NCBI RefSeq assembly: GCF_009746565.1
Contig: NZ_WRPN01000003.1
Span: 310,001-374,000, forward strand
From: Mariniflexile maritimum
Lineage (GTDB): Bacteria > Bacteroidota > Bacteroidia > Flavobacteriales > Flavobacteriaceae
DNA: 64,000 nucleotides
Direction: 5' to 3'
Part shown: positions 27,686-37,103 of the stretch, piece after piece
Position numbering within the stretch: position 1 is the first letter of the stretch
Layout: the number at the start of each line of letters is the position of its first letter
Translations under genes and position numbers: made by a program
Notes under the pieces: generated by a model
What the model was told of the DNA's origin: nothing
Databases searched by the model: none
Seen by the model: only the letters and a program-made list of their open reading frames with translations

Positions 27686-27759
27686 GGTCTGGTAGTTCAG
27701 TTGGTTAGAATGTCGCCCTGTCACGGCGAAGGTCGCGGGTTCGAGTCCCGTCCAGACCG
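27686..27759 (+). tRNA. tRNA-Asp (GTC)
   Basis: A full cloverleaf of 74 bases. The acceptor arm GGTCTGG pairs with CCAGACC, with discriminator G27759. The D arm contains AGTTGGTTAGA. The anticodon loop CTGTCAC has anticodon GTC. The T arm is GCGGGTTCGAGTCCCGT. The 3' CCA is not encoded. It has its own promoter and terminator. Confidence 0.98.
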
Positions 27760-27774
27760 CAAGTATTGCTAAAG

Positions 27775-27801
27775 AAGCTCTAAGAGATTAGGGCTTTTTT
27801 T
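27775..27801 (+). terminator. Terminator of tRNA-Asp
   Basis: A short stem (AGCTCT 27776-27781 with AGGGCT 27790-27795, one G:T pair) followed by seven T, 16 bases after the tRNA. From here to 27983 I see no further gene. Confidence 0.7.
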
Positions 27802-27983
27802 GGCACTTTAAAGAAGTTGTGTTGTTAGTAAACACCTCGTGTTTGCTAAAGGTTTAAGTAGTTAAACCAATGAGAAGCTTTCCTTTTTTCTTAACAGAAG
27901 ATTGGGATGCTTTTTTGTTTAGGGGTGTTTGGTTTAAGAAGTATTTGCAAATGAAGCTTTTGTTAAAAATGAAAGTGTGCCCA

Positions 27984-30227
27984 TTAAAACCAAAACCCTA
28001 CATTAAAAAACCAATAGGTTTGCTGCCTATCGGGTGTATAACTAAATTTTGCCTGTATCGGGCCCAAAAAGGTTTCAATGGCATACCCTAGCGCGTACCC
28101 GTTATAATTGGGCAACGTAAACCACTTGCCAGATTCAAAAATATCGTCTTCAACGTTTGCCCAATTGCCTTCAAGGGTAATGTGGTTCTTTTTAAAAACC
28201 TCGTAATCGGCACTTAAAAATGTTTTTACATAACTGTTCCCCGTAAGGGAAATAAAATCGTAACCAACAAATGGCACAAAATTATTTATTAGGTTGTTTC
28301 CGTTTCCGCCAAGGGCAAAATCCAACTTCCTGGTAGCTTTATTGCCAATTTTAAAACCGCCGCCCATTTGTAAATTAATTGCCAATTTATCGGTTATACT
28401 AAAAGCATACCCCATATCGGCCTTAGCGATTGAAAAATTATCAAACTCTTGGTTAAAATGCGAAGCATACAGGTACATGTGCAAATCGCCATTAAAGTAC
28501 ACGCCTCGCTTTGGAAAATATTTATTATCGTAAGAATCTAGTTTTAAACCTCCAAAAACGCTCAAATAATCGGTGCTTTCAAATATAAATTCATTTGTTT
28601 TGTTGTTGGTTGCAAGCGTTTGGGTTTTAATTTCCAAGCGTTTATGTTCTGCACCAAGGCTTAGCGCAAAGTCTTTTCTAAACAGGGTTTGCACATAAAA
28701 TTGGTTGGTTTGGTCTTGCAGTTCGGCATCTATTTTATTGATGCCAGTAGAGGATATCTGTGCATCATCCAACAACAATTTTGCATTGATGTCTTTGTTA
28801 AACTGGTGGTATCTGGATTTAAAGCCCACGCTCCAATAAAAACCATTGTCAATAAAATACTCAAAATTATAGCGCACATTATCGCCTAAAATTACATCTA
28901 GTGAGGCAACGTCATTATCAAACAACCATCTTTTTTTTGTTAGGTTTACTAGTGCAGCACTTTTGTACAAATCGTCAAAATGCAATCCTAACTTTAAAAA
29001 AGTACTTGTTTCCAGTTCCTTTAGGTTGGCTATAAGGTTGTAACCTTGTTTATCTTCGGTGCTTAATAATTCGTATTCAATGGAGCTAAAGTTATTGGTG
29101 GCAACTAAATTGTTAATGCCCAGGTTAAAATCTTGATAACTAATTTTTTCATTGTTTTTAAATTTAAGCTTTCCTAAAATATAAGCACGCGTATATTTAT
29201 TGTTTCCCTTTATAACTATGGTATTGATTGTAATACTATCATGGTGCACAATTTTTAATTTAGAGGTATTTTTTAACTTTATGGGACGTACCAGTTTTTT
29301 TAAATCGTCCATCTTGTAGTTGGTTGCCTGTTTCCCGTTTTCAATTATTTTGGAACCTTCGCTAAACGAAACCACACTATACTCCTTAATGTCTGGTTTT
29401 ATATAAATATCGGTTTTTTTAACCTTCAATTTCATGTCGTTAATGGTTCTGAAATTGTTTATTTGTGCCAATACGTCGAGTGCAGATGCCAGTTCCTCCC
29501 TTTTCGCCAACCCGTCTTGAACATCAACCCCAATAATAACGTCCATCCCTTTTTCACGCAATTCATCAATGGGATAATTGTTAACCACGCCGCCATCAAC
29601 CAACACCTCGCCGTTAATTAGTACGGGCTGAAACAATGAGGGCAACGCGCCACTGGCCATTACAGCCTGTGCTAAATTGCCCTTATCGAGCACCACCGCT
29701 TTTCCGGTTTCGATGTTGGTTGCTATACAGAAAAATGGAATGGGCAATTTATCAAAATCGGTAATACCGTTAACGTGCAAGGTTAACCTGGACAACAGGC
29801 CATACGTGTTTTGCCCCCGGGACAAGGCAGAAGGCAAATTGATCTTAAAATTTTCAAAGGGTAGCGTAACGGCATATTTTTCAGAATTTGTACGTTCATA
29901 AAACGCTTTGGAAGCCCTTGGCAAATCATCGTTTATGAGTCGGTTAAAATCAACTTCCCTAAAAATGGAATCAAGCTGATTTCCCGTATAACCAGAGGCA
30001 TAAAGTGCGCCAATAATAGCGCCCATGCTGGTTCCTGCCACATAATCGATTTTTATGCCTAAACTGTCAATTACCTTTAGAACGCCAATATGTGCCAACC
30101 CTTTGGCACCACCGCCGCTTAATACCAACCCAATTTTTGGCGCGTTGGTTTTTAAGCTATCGTTTTGCGCTTTCGCGGAAAACAAAGCAAGCATAAATAG
30201 GGCTACTATGATGGTTTTGGTTTTCAA
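27984..30227 (-). CDS. Patatin-like phospholipase fused to an Omp85-type barrel
   Basis: A 747-residue two-part protein of the type V-d autotransporter type (PlpD-like). It has a signal peptide (about 1-20), then a patatin domain (about 32-300). This carries the oxyanion loop SGGGAKGLAHIG, nucleophile Ser67 (GTSMG) and catalytic Asp211 (VDGGVVNNYP). A POTRA-like segment follows (about 335-410, INTIVIKGNNKYTRAYI), then a 16-strand Omp85/BamA-like barrel ending in WFFNVGFWF. The barrel is expected to place the lipase at the outer membrane. It acts on phospholipids or other acyl esters. All catalytic residues are intact. Confidence 0.93.
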   Translation of the reverse strand: MKTKTIIVALFMLALFSAKAQNDSLKTNAPKIGLVLSGGGAKGLAHIGVLKVIDSLGIKIDYVAGTSMGAIIGALYASGYTGNQLDSIFREVDFNRLINDDLPRASKAFYERTNSEKYAVTLPFENFKINLPSALSRGQNTYGLLSRLTLHVNGITDFDKLPIPFFCIATNIETGKAVVLDKGNLAQAVMASGALPSLFQPVLINGEVLVDGGVVNNYPIDELREKGMDVIIGVDVQDGLAKREELASALDVLAQINNFRTINDMKLKVKKTDIYIKPDIKEYSVVSFSEGSKIIENGKQATNYKMDDLKKLVRPIKLKNTSKLKIVHHDSITINTIVIKGNNKYTRAYILGKLKFKNNEKISYQDFNLGINNLVATNNFSSIEYELLSTEDKQGYNLIANLKELETSTFLKLGLHFDDLYKSAALVNLTKKRWLFDNDVASLDVILGDNVRYNFEYFIDNGFYWSVGFKSRYHQFNKDINAKLLLDDAQISSTGINKIDAELQDQTNQFYVQTLFRKDFALSLGAEHKRLEIKTQTLATNNKTNEFIFESTDYLSVFGGLKLDSYDNKYFPKRGVYFNGDLHMYLYASHFNQEFDNFSIAKADMGYAFSITDKLAINLQMGGGFKIGNKATRKLDFALGGNGNNLINNFVPFVGYDFISLTGNSYVKTFLSADYEVFKKNHITLEGNWANVEDDIFESGKWFTLPNYNGYALGYAIETFLGPIQAKFSYTPDRQQTYWFFNVGFWF

Positions 30228-30277
30228 TGGATGGTTTATATCTCTCTACTTGTTGGCATTGGGCTACTTACATTCTT

Positions 30278-32071
30278 TTAGTTATTTTGATAGTAATTAT
30301 ATACTTTCTCTGCACGCGAAACGCCAATAATAGGCTCCAGCTCATCCAACTTTGCATTGGCAACGCGTTTGGCCGATTTAAAATGTTTTAACAAATCAAC
30401 CACTGTTTTTTCGCCAATACCCGGAATGGTTTCCAACTCGGTATTTAAGGCACTTTTACTTCGCTTATTCCTATGGTGCTCTATACCAAAACGATGCGCT
30501 TCGTTACGCAACTGCTGGATCACTTTTAAGGTTTCACTTTTTTTATCTAAATATAGTGGAATTGGATCGCTTGGATAAAATAATTCTTCCAAACGTTTCG
30601 CAATACCGATAATGGCTATTTTTCCTCTTAAACCCAGTGCTTCCAAACTTTTTAATGCCGAACCTAACTGCCCTTTGCCCCCATCGATGATGATGAGCTG
30701 CGGTAAGGGTTGAGCTTCATCCAACATACGTTTGTAACGCCTGTAAACCACTTCTTCCATCGAAGCAAAATCGTCGGGCCCTTCTACGGTTTTAATATTA
30801 AAATGCCGGTAATCCTTTTTACTGGGCTTCCCGTTTTTAAACACCACACAGGCCGCTACGGGGTTGGTGCCCTGTATATTCGAGTTATCGAAACACTCAA
30901 TATGCCGTGGTTCTTCATGCAAACGTAAATCGGCTTTCATTTGTGCCATAATGCGGTTGGCATGCCGGTCGGGGTCCACGATTTTATCTTGTTTAAAACG
31001 TTCCATCCTGTAATATTTGGCGTTTCTTAGCGATAAATCCAGGATGTGCTTTTTGTCGCCCAACTGCGGTACGGTTACCTTTATGTCTTCCCCAATTTCA
31101 ACTTTAAAAGGTACATAAATTTCTTTTGATTTGGAATGAAAACGTTGACGGATTTCGGTAATTGCCAACTCCAGTAATTCCACATCGGTCTCGTCTAGTT
31201 TTTTCTTGATTTCCAGGGTATGCGCCCGAATAATGGAACCATGCGATAGCTGTAAAAAGTTCACGTAACCAAAACTTTCATCGCTCATAATGGTGAACAC
31301 ATCCACATTGCTAATTTTCGGGTTTACAATGGTGGATTTTGATTGGTAATTTTCAAGAACCTCAATTTTTTCCTTAATTTTTTGGGCCTCTTCAAAATGC
31401 ATGGCTTCGGCACATTGCCTCATTTGCTGTTTAAAGTGGTGCAGGGAATCCTTAAAATTTCCTTTTAAAATTTCCTTAATGGCTTTAATGCCTTCATTGT
31501 AGCCCTCTTCGGTTTGCAAACCCTCACAAGGCCCTTTACAATTTCCTAAATGGTACTCCAAACACACTTTGTACTTGCCCGCTTCAATTTTGGGTTCCGA
31601 TAAATCGTAGTTGCAATTCCGCAGTGAGTACAGGCCTTTTATCAATTCCAATAATGTTGAAACGGTTTTCATGCTGGTATAGGGCCCGAAATATTCAGAA
31701 CCATCTTTAATAACGCGGCGGGTTGAAAAAACTCTGGGAAAACGCTCGTTCTTTACACAGATCCAGGGGTACGACTTATCGTCTTTCAACATGACGTTGT
31801 ATTTGGGCTGATACTTTTTAATGAGGTTGTTTTCCAGCAACAGCGCATCGGTTTCGGTAGCGACCACAATATGCTTTATGGTGGCAATTTTATTAACCAG
31901 TACACGTGTTTTTCCGTTATCGTGGGTTTTGGTAAAATAGGAACTGACCCGTTTTTTTAGGTTTTTGGCTTTTCCAACGTAAATAATCGTGCCATCGGCA
32001 TCATAATATTGATACACTCCCGGTTGGTTTGGCAGGGTTTGTAGTTGGATATCGAGCGTAGGTTTGTCCAT
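30278..32071 (-). CDS. uvrC: UvrABC system protein C
   Basis: The nucleotide-excision-repair endonuclease that cuts on both sides of a lesion bound by UvrB. At 597 residues it has the normal length. The GIY-YIG nuclease domain is at about 13-95 (QPGVYQYYDADGTIIYVGKAKN). A UVR domain lies near 205-240 (AEAMHFEEAQKIKEKIEVLE). The RNase H-like C-terminal nuclease is marked by HIECFDNSNIQGTNPVAACVVF, and a helix-hairpin-helix (TIPGIGEKTVVDLLKHF) closes the protein. The region upstream has a perfect -7 box only 4 bases before the ATG. Confidence 0.97.
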   Translation of the reverse strand: MDKPTLDIQLQTLPNQPGVYQYYDADGTIIYVGKAKNLKKRVSSYFTKTHDNGKTRVLVNKIATIKHIVVATETDALLLENNLIKKYQPKYNVMLKDDKSYPWICVKNERFPRVFSTRRVIKDGSEYFGPYTSMKTVSTLLELIKGLYSLRNCNYDLSEPKIEAGKYKVCLEYHLGNCKGPCEGLQTEEGYNEGIKAIKEILKGNFKDSLHHFKQQMRQCAEAMHFEEAQKIKEKIEVLENYQSKSTIVNPKISNVDVFTIMSDESFGYVNFLQLSHGSIIRAHTLEIKKKLDETDVELLELAITEIRQRFHSKSKEIYVPFKVEIGEDIKVTVPQLGDKKHILDLSLRNAKYYRMERFKQDKIVDPDRHANRIMAQMKADLRLHEEPRHIECFDNSNIQGTNPVAACVVFKNGKPSKKDYRHFNIKTVEGPDDFASMEEVVYRRYKRMLDEAQPLPQLIIIDGGKGQLGSALKSLEALGLRGKIAIIGIAKRLEELFYPSDPIPLYLDKKSETLKVIQQLRNEAHRFGIEHHRNKRSKSALNTELETIPGIGEKTVVDLLKHFKSAKRVANAKLDELEPIIGVSRAEKVYNYYQNN

Positions 32072-32075
32072 TACC

Positions 32076-32083
32076 CAAAGATA
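32076..32083 (-). promoter_or_regulatory. -7 box directly upstream of uvrC
   Basis: TATCTTTG on the minus strand, a perfect TAnnTTTG match, ends 4 bases before the uvrC ATG. The arrangement equals that at panD and predicts a very short or absent leader. Confidence 0.4.
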
Positions 32084-32200
32084 ATTATTTTAAATTTTTT
32101 AACGATGAAATACCTCGCGGGAAATCTGTTAAACTTTCAGTACAAATTCATCATATAAATAACTAAATTGGTACATTGCGACACCTTTTTAAAACATAAA

Positions 32201-32626
32201 ATGAACAAAAAAATAATTGGACGGGTTGATAAAATAGATTTTCCGAAGTTGGAACTCTACAATATCGATGTTAAAATTGATACCGGAGCTTACACCTCAA
32301 CCATTCATTATTCTGAAATTATTGAAGAAAACAATACCTTGCGATGCGTTTTTAACAGCGACGAACATAAAAATTTTGGCAAAACCGAAATCACTTTTAA
32401 CGATTATTCGCGTACCACCGTAAAAAGCAGTAATGGTTTGAAAGAGAACCGTTACAAAGTAAAATCTGAAGTCATTTTTTTTGGAAAGACCTACAAAATC
32501 AACCTAACGTTAAGCACTCGCGACGACATGAGATTCCCCGTTTTAATTGGCAGGCAATTTTTAAAACGCAAATTTATGGTTGATGTCGATTTGGAAAATG
32601 TTTCATACAACACAAAAACCTTATGA
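32201..32626 (+). CDS. RimB-like retropepsin-type protease (PF05618, 'ATP-dependent zinc protease')
   Basis: A 141-residue protein with a retropepsin-like active-site loop [11 protein letters not shown] (Asp27-Thr-Gly-Ala) and a second strand [10 protein letters not shown] typical of the clan. This family travels with RimK; in Pseudomonas the RimB protein of this family acts in the RimK pathway that modifies ribosomal protein S6. The ATG at 32201 was chosen because the conserved [13 protein letters not shown] start follows directly. An upstream TTG at 32168 would add unrelated residues. The gene overlaps rimK by 4 bases (ATGA), which implies translational coupling. Confidence 0.88.
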   Translation: MNKKIIGRVDKIDFPKLELYNIDVKIDTGAYTSTIHYSEIIEENNTLRCVFNSDEHKNFGKTEITFNDYSRTTVKSSNGLKENRYKVKSEVIFFGKTYKINLTLSTRDDMRFPVLIGRQFLKRKFMVDVDLENVSYNTKTL

Positions 32627-33501
32627 ACATAGTTATTTTATCCAGAAACTCAAATCTATATTCCACGGATAGACTTGTTGAAGAAGGCGAAAAAAGAGGG
32701 CATAAAATGGAAGTTATAGACCCTTTAAAATGCGATATTATTATTGAAAGGGAAAAACCCACCATTTATTATAAAGACCGCTATTTGGATTATGTAGATG
32801 CCGTTATCCCCAGAATTGGCGCTTCCATTACCTTTTACGGTTGTGCCGTAGTGCGCCAATTTGAAATGATGAACGTGTTTACCATCGCCACTTCCGATGC
32901 CATTCAGCGTTCCCGCGACAAACTGCGCAGTTTGCAACGCCTAAGTAAGGCAGGTATTGGCATGCCAAAAACCGTTTTTACCAACTACTCGCGCGATGTT
33001 GAAGAAGTGATAGAACATGTGGGCGGTGTGCCCGTAATTATTAAATTATTGGAAGGCACGCAAGGATTGGGCGTGGTTTTGGCCGAAACAAAAAACGCTG
33101 CCGAATCGGTTTTGGAAGCCTTTAATGGTTTAGAAGCACGCGTTATTGTACAAGAATTTATAAAGGAAGCCAAAGGTGCCGATATTCGAGCACTTATTGT
33201 TGATGGTCAAGTAATTGGCGCCATGAAACGCCAAGGAAAAGAAGGTGAATTTAGGTCGAATTTGCACCGTGGCGGCACCGCCAACATCATCAAACTAAAT
33301 GATGCAGAATTGCGATTGGCCATCAATGCCGCCAGGGTGCTAAAACTGCCCGTTTGTGGCGTGGATATGCTACAATCGGCACGTGGACCCTTGCTTTTGG
33401 AAGTCAATTCTACACCCGGACTTGAAGGCATTGAGGAAGCGACCAACAAGAACATAGCCAAGAGCATTATTGCTTATATTGAAAAAAGCCGACGTAACTA
33501 A
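32623..33501 (+). CDS. rimK: S6-type L-glutamate ligase RimK
   Basis: An ATP-grasp ligase of 292 residues that adds glutamate residues to the C-terminus of ribosomal protein S6 in E. coli. The N-terminal segment [22 protein letters not shown] and the [18 protein letters not shown] motif are RimK-specific. The ATP-grasp core shows [36 protein letters not shown] and the metal-binding [21 protein letters not shown]. It lies between a retropepsin-like gene (4-base overlap) and an M14/AspA-type hydrolase (52-base gap), so the cluster holds a glutamate ligase and two candidate hydrolases. Confidence 0.95.
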   Translation: MNIVILSRNSNLYSTDRLVEEGEKRGHKMEVIDPLKCDIIIEREKPTIYYKDRYLDYVDAVIPRIGASITFYGCAVVRQFEMMNVFTIATSDAIQRSRDKLRSLQRLSKAGIGMPKTVFTNYSRDVEEVIEHVGGVPVIIKLLEGTQGLGVVLAETKNAAESVLEAFNGLEARVIVQEFIKEAKGADIRALIVDGQVIGAMKRQGKEGEFRSNLHRGGTANIIKLNDAELRLAINAARVLKLPVCGVDMLQSARGPLLLEVNSTPGLEGIEEATNKNIAKSIIAYIEKSRRN

Positions 33502-33553
33502 ACTAAAAAAAACAAGTCCCATAATAACAAACACGAAAAAACATTAAAATAGA

Positions 33554-34525
33554 ATGGCAGCACCAAACCACATTTTAACCATTCAGGAAACGAACATTTA
33601 TCCGGGCGAAAGCAAAGAGATTAATTTTGATGTTGCCAATTTACATACCGCATCGCCCGTAAACGTACCTATTATTATTGAACGTGCCCATAAACCCGGG
33701 CCCATTGTATTGTTTACCGCCGGTATTCATGGCGATGAAGTAAATGGTGTTGAAATTGTACGGCAATTGATTGCCAAGGGCATTAACAAACCCAAAATGG
33801 GCACCATTATTTGCATACCGGTTATTAATATTTTTGGATTTATAAACTTGAAGCGCGAATTCCCCGATGGCAGGGATTTAAACCGGGTATTTCCCGGTAC
33901 GGTCGATGGGTCTTTGGCTAGTAGGGTGGCCCATAAATTAGTGCACGATATTGTGCCCCATGTGGATTATATCATCGATTTCCACACTGGCGGTTCGGGC
34001 AGGTTTAACGCGCCTCAAATACGCATTTCCAAAGAAAACAGGCACCTCAACGAGTTGGCCAAAGCCTTTGCAGCACCATTTGTGCTTTATTCAAAAAACC
34101 TAACCAAATCCTTCCGAGATGCGTGCTACAAATTAGGAAAGCCCATGCTGCTTTTTGAAGGCGGCAAATCGTTTCACATTGATGAAACCATTGCCAACCA
34201 CGGCGTTAACGGCTCAAAACGCATTTTAAAACATTTGGGAATGTTAAATACGAACCACAAGGTTTCAAAACCCAAAAAAGATACCGTTTTTATTAATGAA
34301 AGCCGCTGGCAACGCGCAAGTTTTTCGGGCATGTTTAGTGCTACCATTGCCATTGGCAGCCATGTAAAAAAAGGAGAGGTTTTAGGCCAAATTACCGACC
34401 CTTATGGAAAATTAAACCATGCCGTAAAAGCACAAAATGCCGGTTATATTATTAATGTGAACGAATCGCCCATTGTATATCAAGGCGATGCGCTGTTTCA
34501 TATTACAACAAAACTTAAACGTTAG
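33554..34525 (+). CDS. Succinylglutamate desuccinylase/aspartoacylase-family zinc hydrolase
   Basis: A 323-residue M14-like (AstE/AspA) protein. The zinc ligands His59 and Glu62 (GIHGDEVNG) and His144 (DFHTGG) are intact. The substrate-binding GRDLNRVFPG segment and a Glu in LLFEGGKSFH complete the site. The C-terminal beta domain (about 250-320) is present. Family members hydrolyse N-acyl amino acids or act as carboxypeptidase-like enzymes. Position next to rimK suggests it acts on glutamyl tails or on a RimK product. That is inference, as no substrate is shown. Confidence 0.88.
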   Translation: MAAPNHILTIQETNIYPGESKEINFDVANLHTASPVNVPIIIERAHKPGPIVLFTAGIHGDEVNGVEIVRQLIAKGINKPKMGTIICIPVINIFGFINLKREFPDGRDLNRVFPGTVDGSLASRVAHKLVHDIVPHVDYIIDFHTGGSGRFNAPQIRISKENRHLNELAKAFAAPFVLYSKNLTKSFRDACYKLGKPMLLFEGGKSFHIDETIANHGVNGSKRILKHLGMLNTNHKVSKPKKDTVFINESRWQRASFSGMFSATIAIGSHVKKGEVLGQITDPYGKLNHAVKAQNAGYIINVNESPIVYQGDALFHITTKLKR

Positions 34526-34530
34526 ATAAG

Positions 34531-34567
34531 TTAACCCCGTCAGGGTTTTGAACCCTGACGGGGTTAA
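34531..34567. repeat. Perfect 17-bp-arm palindrome (REP-like hairpin)
   Basis: TTAACCCCGTCAGGGTT (34531-34547) and its exact complement (34551-34567) flank a 3-base loop. It is GC-rich in an AT-rich gap, 5 bases after the hydrolase stop, with no long T-run. It resembles interspersed palindromic repeats scattered between genes in many Bacteroidota and may also stop transcription. Confidence 0.85.
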
Positions 34568-34586
34568 AGATTAAAAATTTTAAAAG

Positions 34587-35150
34587 ATGACCAAAAGCAC
34601 CTTACGAAAAAAATACAAAACCCTTCGCAAAGCGTTGTCAACTTCACAAATTGATGCTTTTAGCATTTCCATTGCCAATCAACTTTTAAAATTACCTATT
34701 TGGAACTTTTCTTTTTATCACATTTTTTTAGCGATTGAAGAACAAAAAGAAGTGAATACCGATTGTATTTTGAATATCCTTTCGGGAAAAGATAAGCACG
34801 TTGTTATTTCAAAAAGTGATTTTGAAACGGGCACTATGACAAATTTCTTGCTAACCGATAATACAATTATAAAAAAAAATCAACACAACATCCCAGAGCC
34901 TGTTGATGGCATTGAAATTCCAAACGATAAGATTGAAGTAGTTTTTATACCGCTTTTAGCTTTTGATAAAAAGGGAAACCGCGTAGGTTATGGCAAAGGT
35001 TTTTATGACCGTTTTTTAGCACATTGCAACCCAAAAACCATAAAAATAGGTTTATCGTTTTTTGAGGCTGAAGCTGAAATTTTTGATGTTTACGAAAGCG
35101 ATATCCGTTTGGATTATTGTGTAACTACAAAATCAATTTATAGGTTTTAA
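34587..35150 (+). CDS. 5-formyltetrahydrofolate cyclo-ligase
   Basis: Converts 5-formyl-THF to 5,10-methenyl-THF with ATP, recycling folate. The 187 residues match the family. The N-terminal helix (STLRKKYKTLRKALS) and the signature near the C-terminus (PLLAFDKKGNRVGYGKGFYDRFLA) are present. The latter includes the ATP-binding GYGKGFYDR. The stop overlaps the stop of the converging 629-residue gene by 2 bases, so the two transcripts must overlap at their 3' ends. Confidence 0.95.
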   Translation: MTKSTLRKKYKTLRKALSTSQIDAFSISIANQLLKLPIWNFSFYHIFLAIEEQKEVNTDCILNILSGKDKHVVISKSDFETGTMTNFLLTDNTIIKKNQHNIPEPVDGIEIPNDKIEVVFIPLLAFDKKGNRVGYGKGFYDRFLAHCNPKTIKIGLSFFEAEAEIFDVYESDIRLDYCVTTKSIYRF

Positions 35151-37036
35151 TTTTCGCAATTCTCGCAATAGGTGTCGCTCAAATAATCATCTTCCAATAA
35201 TTGGAATGTAACGCCTCCCCTATCAATAGAATTGAACAATTTACAAAAACGGGCTTTATTGATGTTAATGGCATTAAGCATGATGGTCCTATAATTTTCA
35301 TCTTGCGTTAACTGCTTGTCGATGAGCGTTAAATTTAGATAATAAAATAATAGGTCTTCATCAATATCGATGCTTTTTGCTTTATTCTCAAGTAATTTCA
35401 CCGACAAATCCGTGTTGGCATAATAACTGAAAAATTGCGCTAAGCTTAAATAATCATAATCTGAAAGCGGAAAATTTTTATACGTGGAATTAATAAATGC
35501 AACCGATTTATCCTTATTCGCATAATCTCTTTGCTGCATCAATGTTTCTGCTTTTATAATATGGATGTTCACCAACATTCTATCAATTAAGGATGCATCA
35601 ATTTTATAATTTTTTAATGCATTAATTTGGCTTATAAGTTTGTTTGGCTCAACCTCAACCGCTTTATTTCTCCATAAAATTATTTTAATGGCGGCAATAT
35701 TATATTTCACTTCGCCATTATTGGGGGCTAATTTTTCAAGTTCCAACAACTCATTGTAAACAATTAATGATTGCCTTACATCTTGCATACTCCTAAAGGC
35801 CGCATTTTTATTGAATATTTTTACGAATTTCGATTGCTTCGGAATTTCCATTTTTCGTAAAAAATCGGGCGTTATCTCTTTTTCTTTTATTTTCTCAAAA
35901 ATAGAATTTTGTATTTCCATCGCTTTTTCTAGTTCCTGTGAAGTTATTGCCGTATGAAATTGGGCCAACAATACATCGGGTGGCATGTTTTTATAAGTAT
36001 CTTTTTTTTCTAGCTCCAACTCTAAAAGAGCTTTTCTATGATGTTTTAAAATAGGCTCCAATGCCGTGGAAAGGTTAGCATCCAACTTCACTTTAATTTC
36101 TTTTTTTGTGAGGTTTTTTAAATTGTCGTGGGGCGTTCCTTTTATATCATTTAAAAATTCCACCCAATTTTCAGAGGAAGAAACGTCCGTTTTAATAGTT
36201 GGTTTTTGAAAACTTTGTAAAGCGGCAACAATGCTGTTGGCACGTTGTTGCTGAAGCTCAAGGTTTCTTTCAACAGATCCTTCAACCGAAGAATAGGCCT
36301 TAATTTTGATGGTTTTTATGTTATAATCGGTTAACCTTAACGAATCATAAATAGGTTTAATATCCTGCTGTGAATATTCCGATTTATTCTTTTTGAATGG
36401 AATTTTAAACTTTAAGGTTTTGTACTTCATTACAAACCCTTCATCCATAATGGGTTTAACTTTTTTTGGATTATAGGTTAAAGAATCCAAATACATACCC
36501 ATATCCAACAAATCCCAAGGGTAAGATTCTAAATGGTAAATGGTATTATATCGGCATAGATTATTGTTTGTTAAAAACAAAATATTGAATTCCAGTTCTT
36601 TGTTTATCAAAGTATTGGGTATTTTTCCAACGAACACACGAAACAGTTGGTTTGCATACGGTTTTAGGCCGCTTTTTAAATTTGTTGTATAAATAGGCTT
36701 TAGTAATTCCCCTTTAATTTGAGGGTTTCCCAAGCGTATCTCCAAACAACCATAACATTCTTTTGAAACCACATCAACGGCAATGCCATCGGTTGGGTTT
36801 TTAAAAAGCTGGTTAAACCACGCTTTATCGTTTACTTGAAAATATAAGTTGTCATTTTCTCTAACAACCGAAAACTGTACTTCTTTTGGTTTTTGCGCAA
36901 ATGTTTGGGTGCATTGTTGGCAAACAACATCCCTATCGTTGCCAGGGAAAACTATGTTGTATTTCGTTTGGGCCGTAAGCGTTAAATGAAAGATTATAAA
37001 TGAAATTACTGCACAGAAACGATAGGCCATAAACAA
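35147..37036 (-). CDS. Exported protein with OmpA-like region and three CxxC motifs
   Basis: A 629-residue protein I do not recognise as a named family. It has a signal peptide (about 1-23, cut before QTKYNIVF). An N-terminal beta-rich part contains CxxC pairs at Cys39/Cys42 and Cys94/Cys97. An OmpA-C-like region lies around 225-275 (IKIKAYSSVEGSVERNLELQQQRANSIVAAL), with the RA-N core expected for peptidoglycan or self-recognition. A helical, TPR-like C-terminal half ends in a third pair, Cys624/Cys627 (YCENCEN). Met3 is an alternative start. Envelope function is likely; the CxxC pairs could bind metal or form disulfides. Confidence 0.65.
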   Translation of the reverse strand: MFMAYRFCAVISFIIFHLTLTAQTKYNIVFPGNDRDVVCQQCTQTFAQKPKEVQFSVVRENDNLYFQVNDKAWFNQLFKNPTDGIAVDVVSKECYGCLEIRLGNPQIKGELLKPIYTTNLKSGLKPYANQLFRVFVGKIPNTLINKELEFNILFLTNNNLCRYNTIYHLESYPWDLLDMGMYLDSLTYNPKKVKPIMDEGFVMKYKTLKFKIPFKKNKSEYSQQDIKPIYDSLRLTDYNIKTIKIKAYSSVEGSVERNLELQQQRANSIVAALQSFQKPTIKTDVSSSENWVEFLNDIKGTPHDNLKNLTKKEIKVKLDANLSTALEPILKHHRKALLELELEKKDTYKNMPPDVLLAQFHTAITSQELEKAMEIQNSIFEKIKEKEITPDFLRKMEIPKQSKFVKIFNKNAAFRSMQDVRQSLIVYNELLELEKLAPNNGEVKYNIAAIKIILWRNKAVEVEPNKLISQINALKNYKIDASLIDRMLVNIHIIKAETLMQQRDYANKDKSVAFINSTYKNFPLSDYDYLSLAQFFSYYANTDLSVKLLENKAKSIDIDEDLLFYYLNLTLIDKQLTQDENYRTIMLNAININKARFCKLFNSIDRGGVTFQLLEDDYLSDTYCENCEN

Positions 37037-37103
37037 ATTTTTAATGTTAAAAAACTAAATTTATGAAAAAATACTTACGGATTAGCGTTTATTAAGCAAA
37101 AAA

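Noticed and set aside
27870-28091. Small plus-strand ORF of 73 codons after tRNA-Asp
   Set aside because: It overlaps the 3' end of the patatin gene on the other strand, has no recognisable motif and no promoter box; its second half is a shadow of the real gene.
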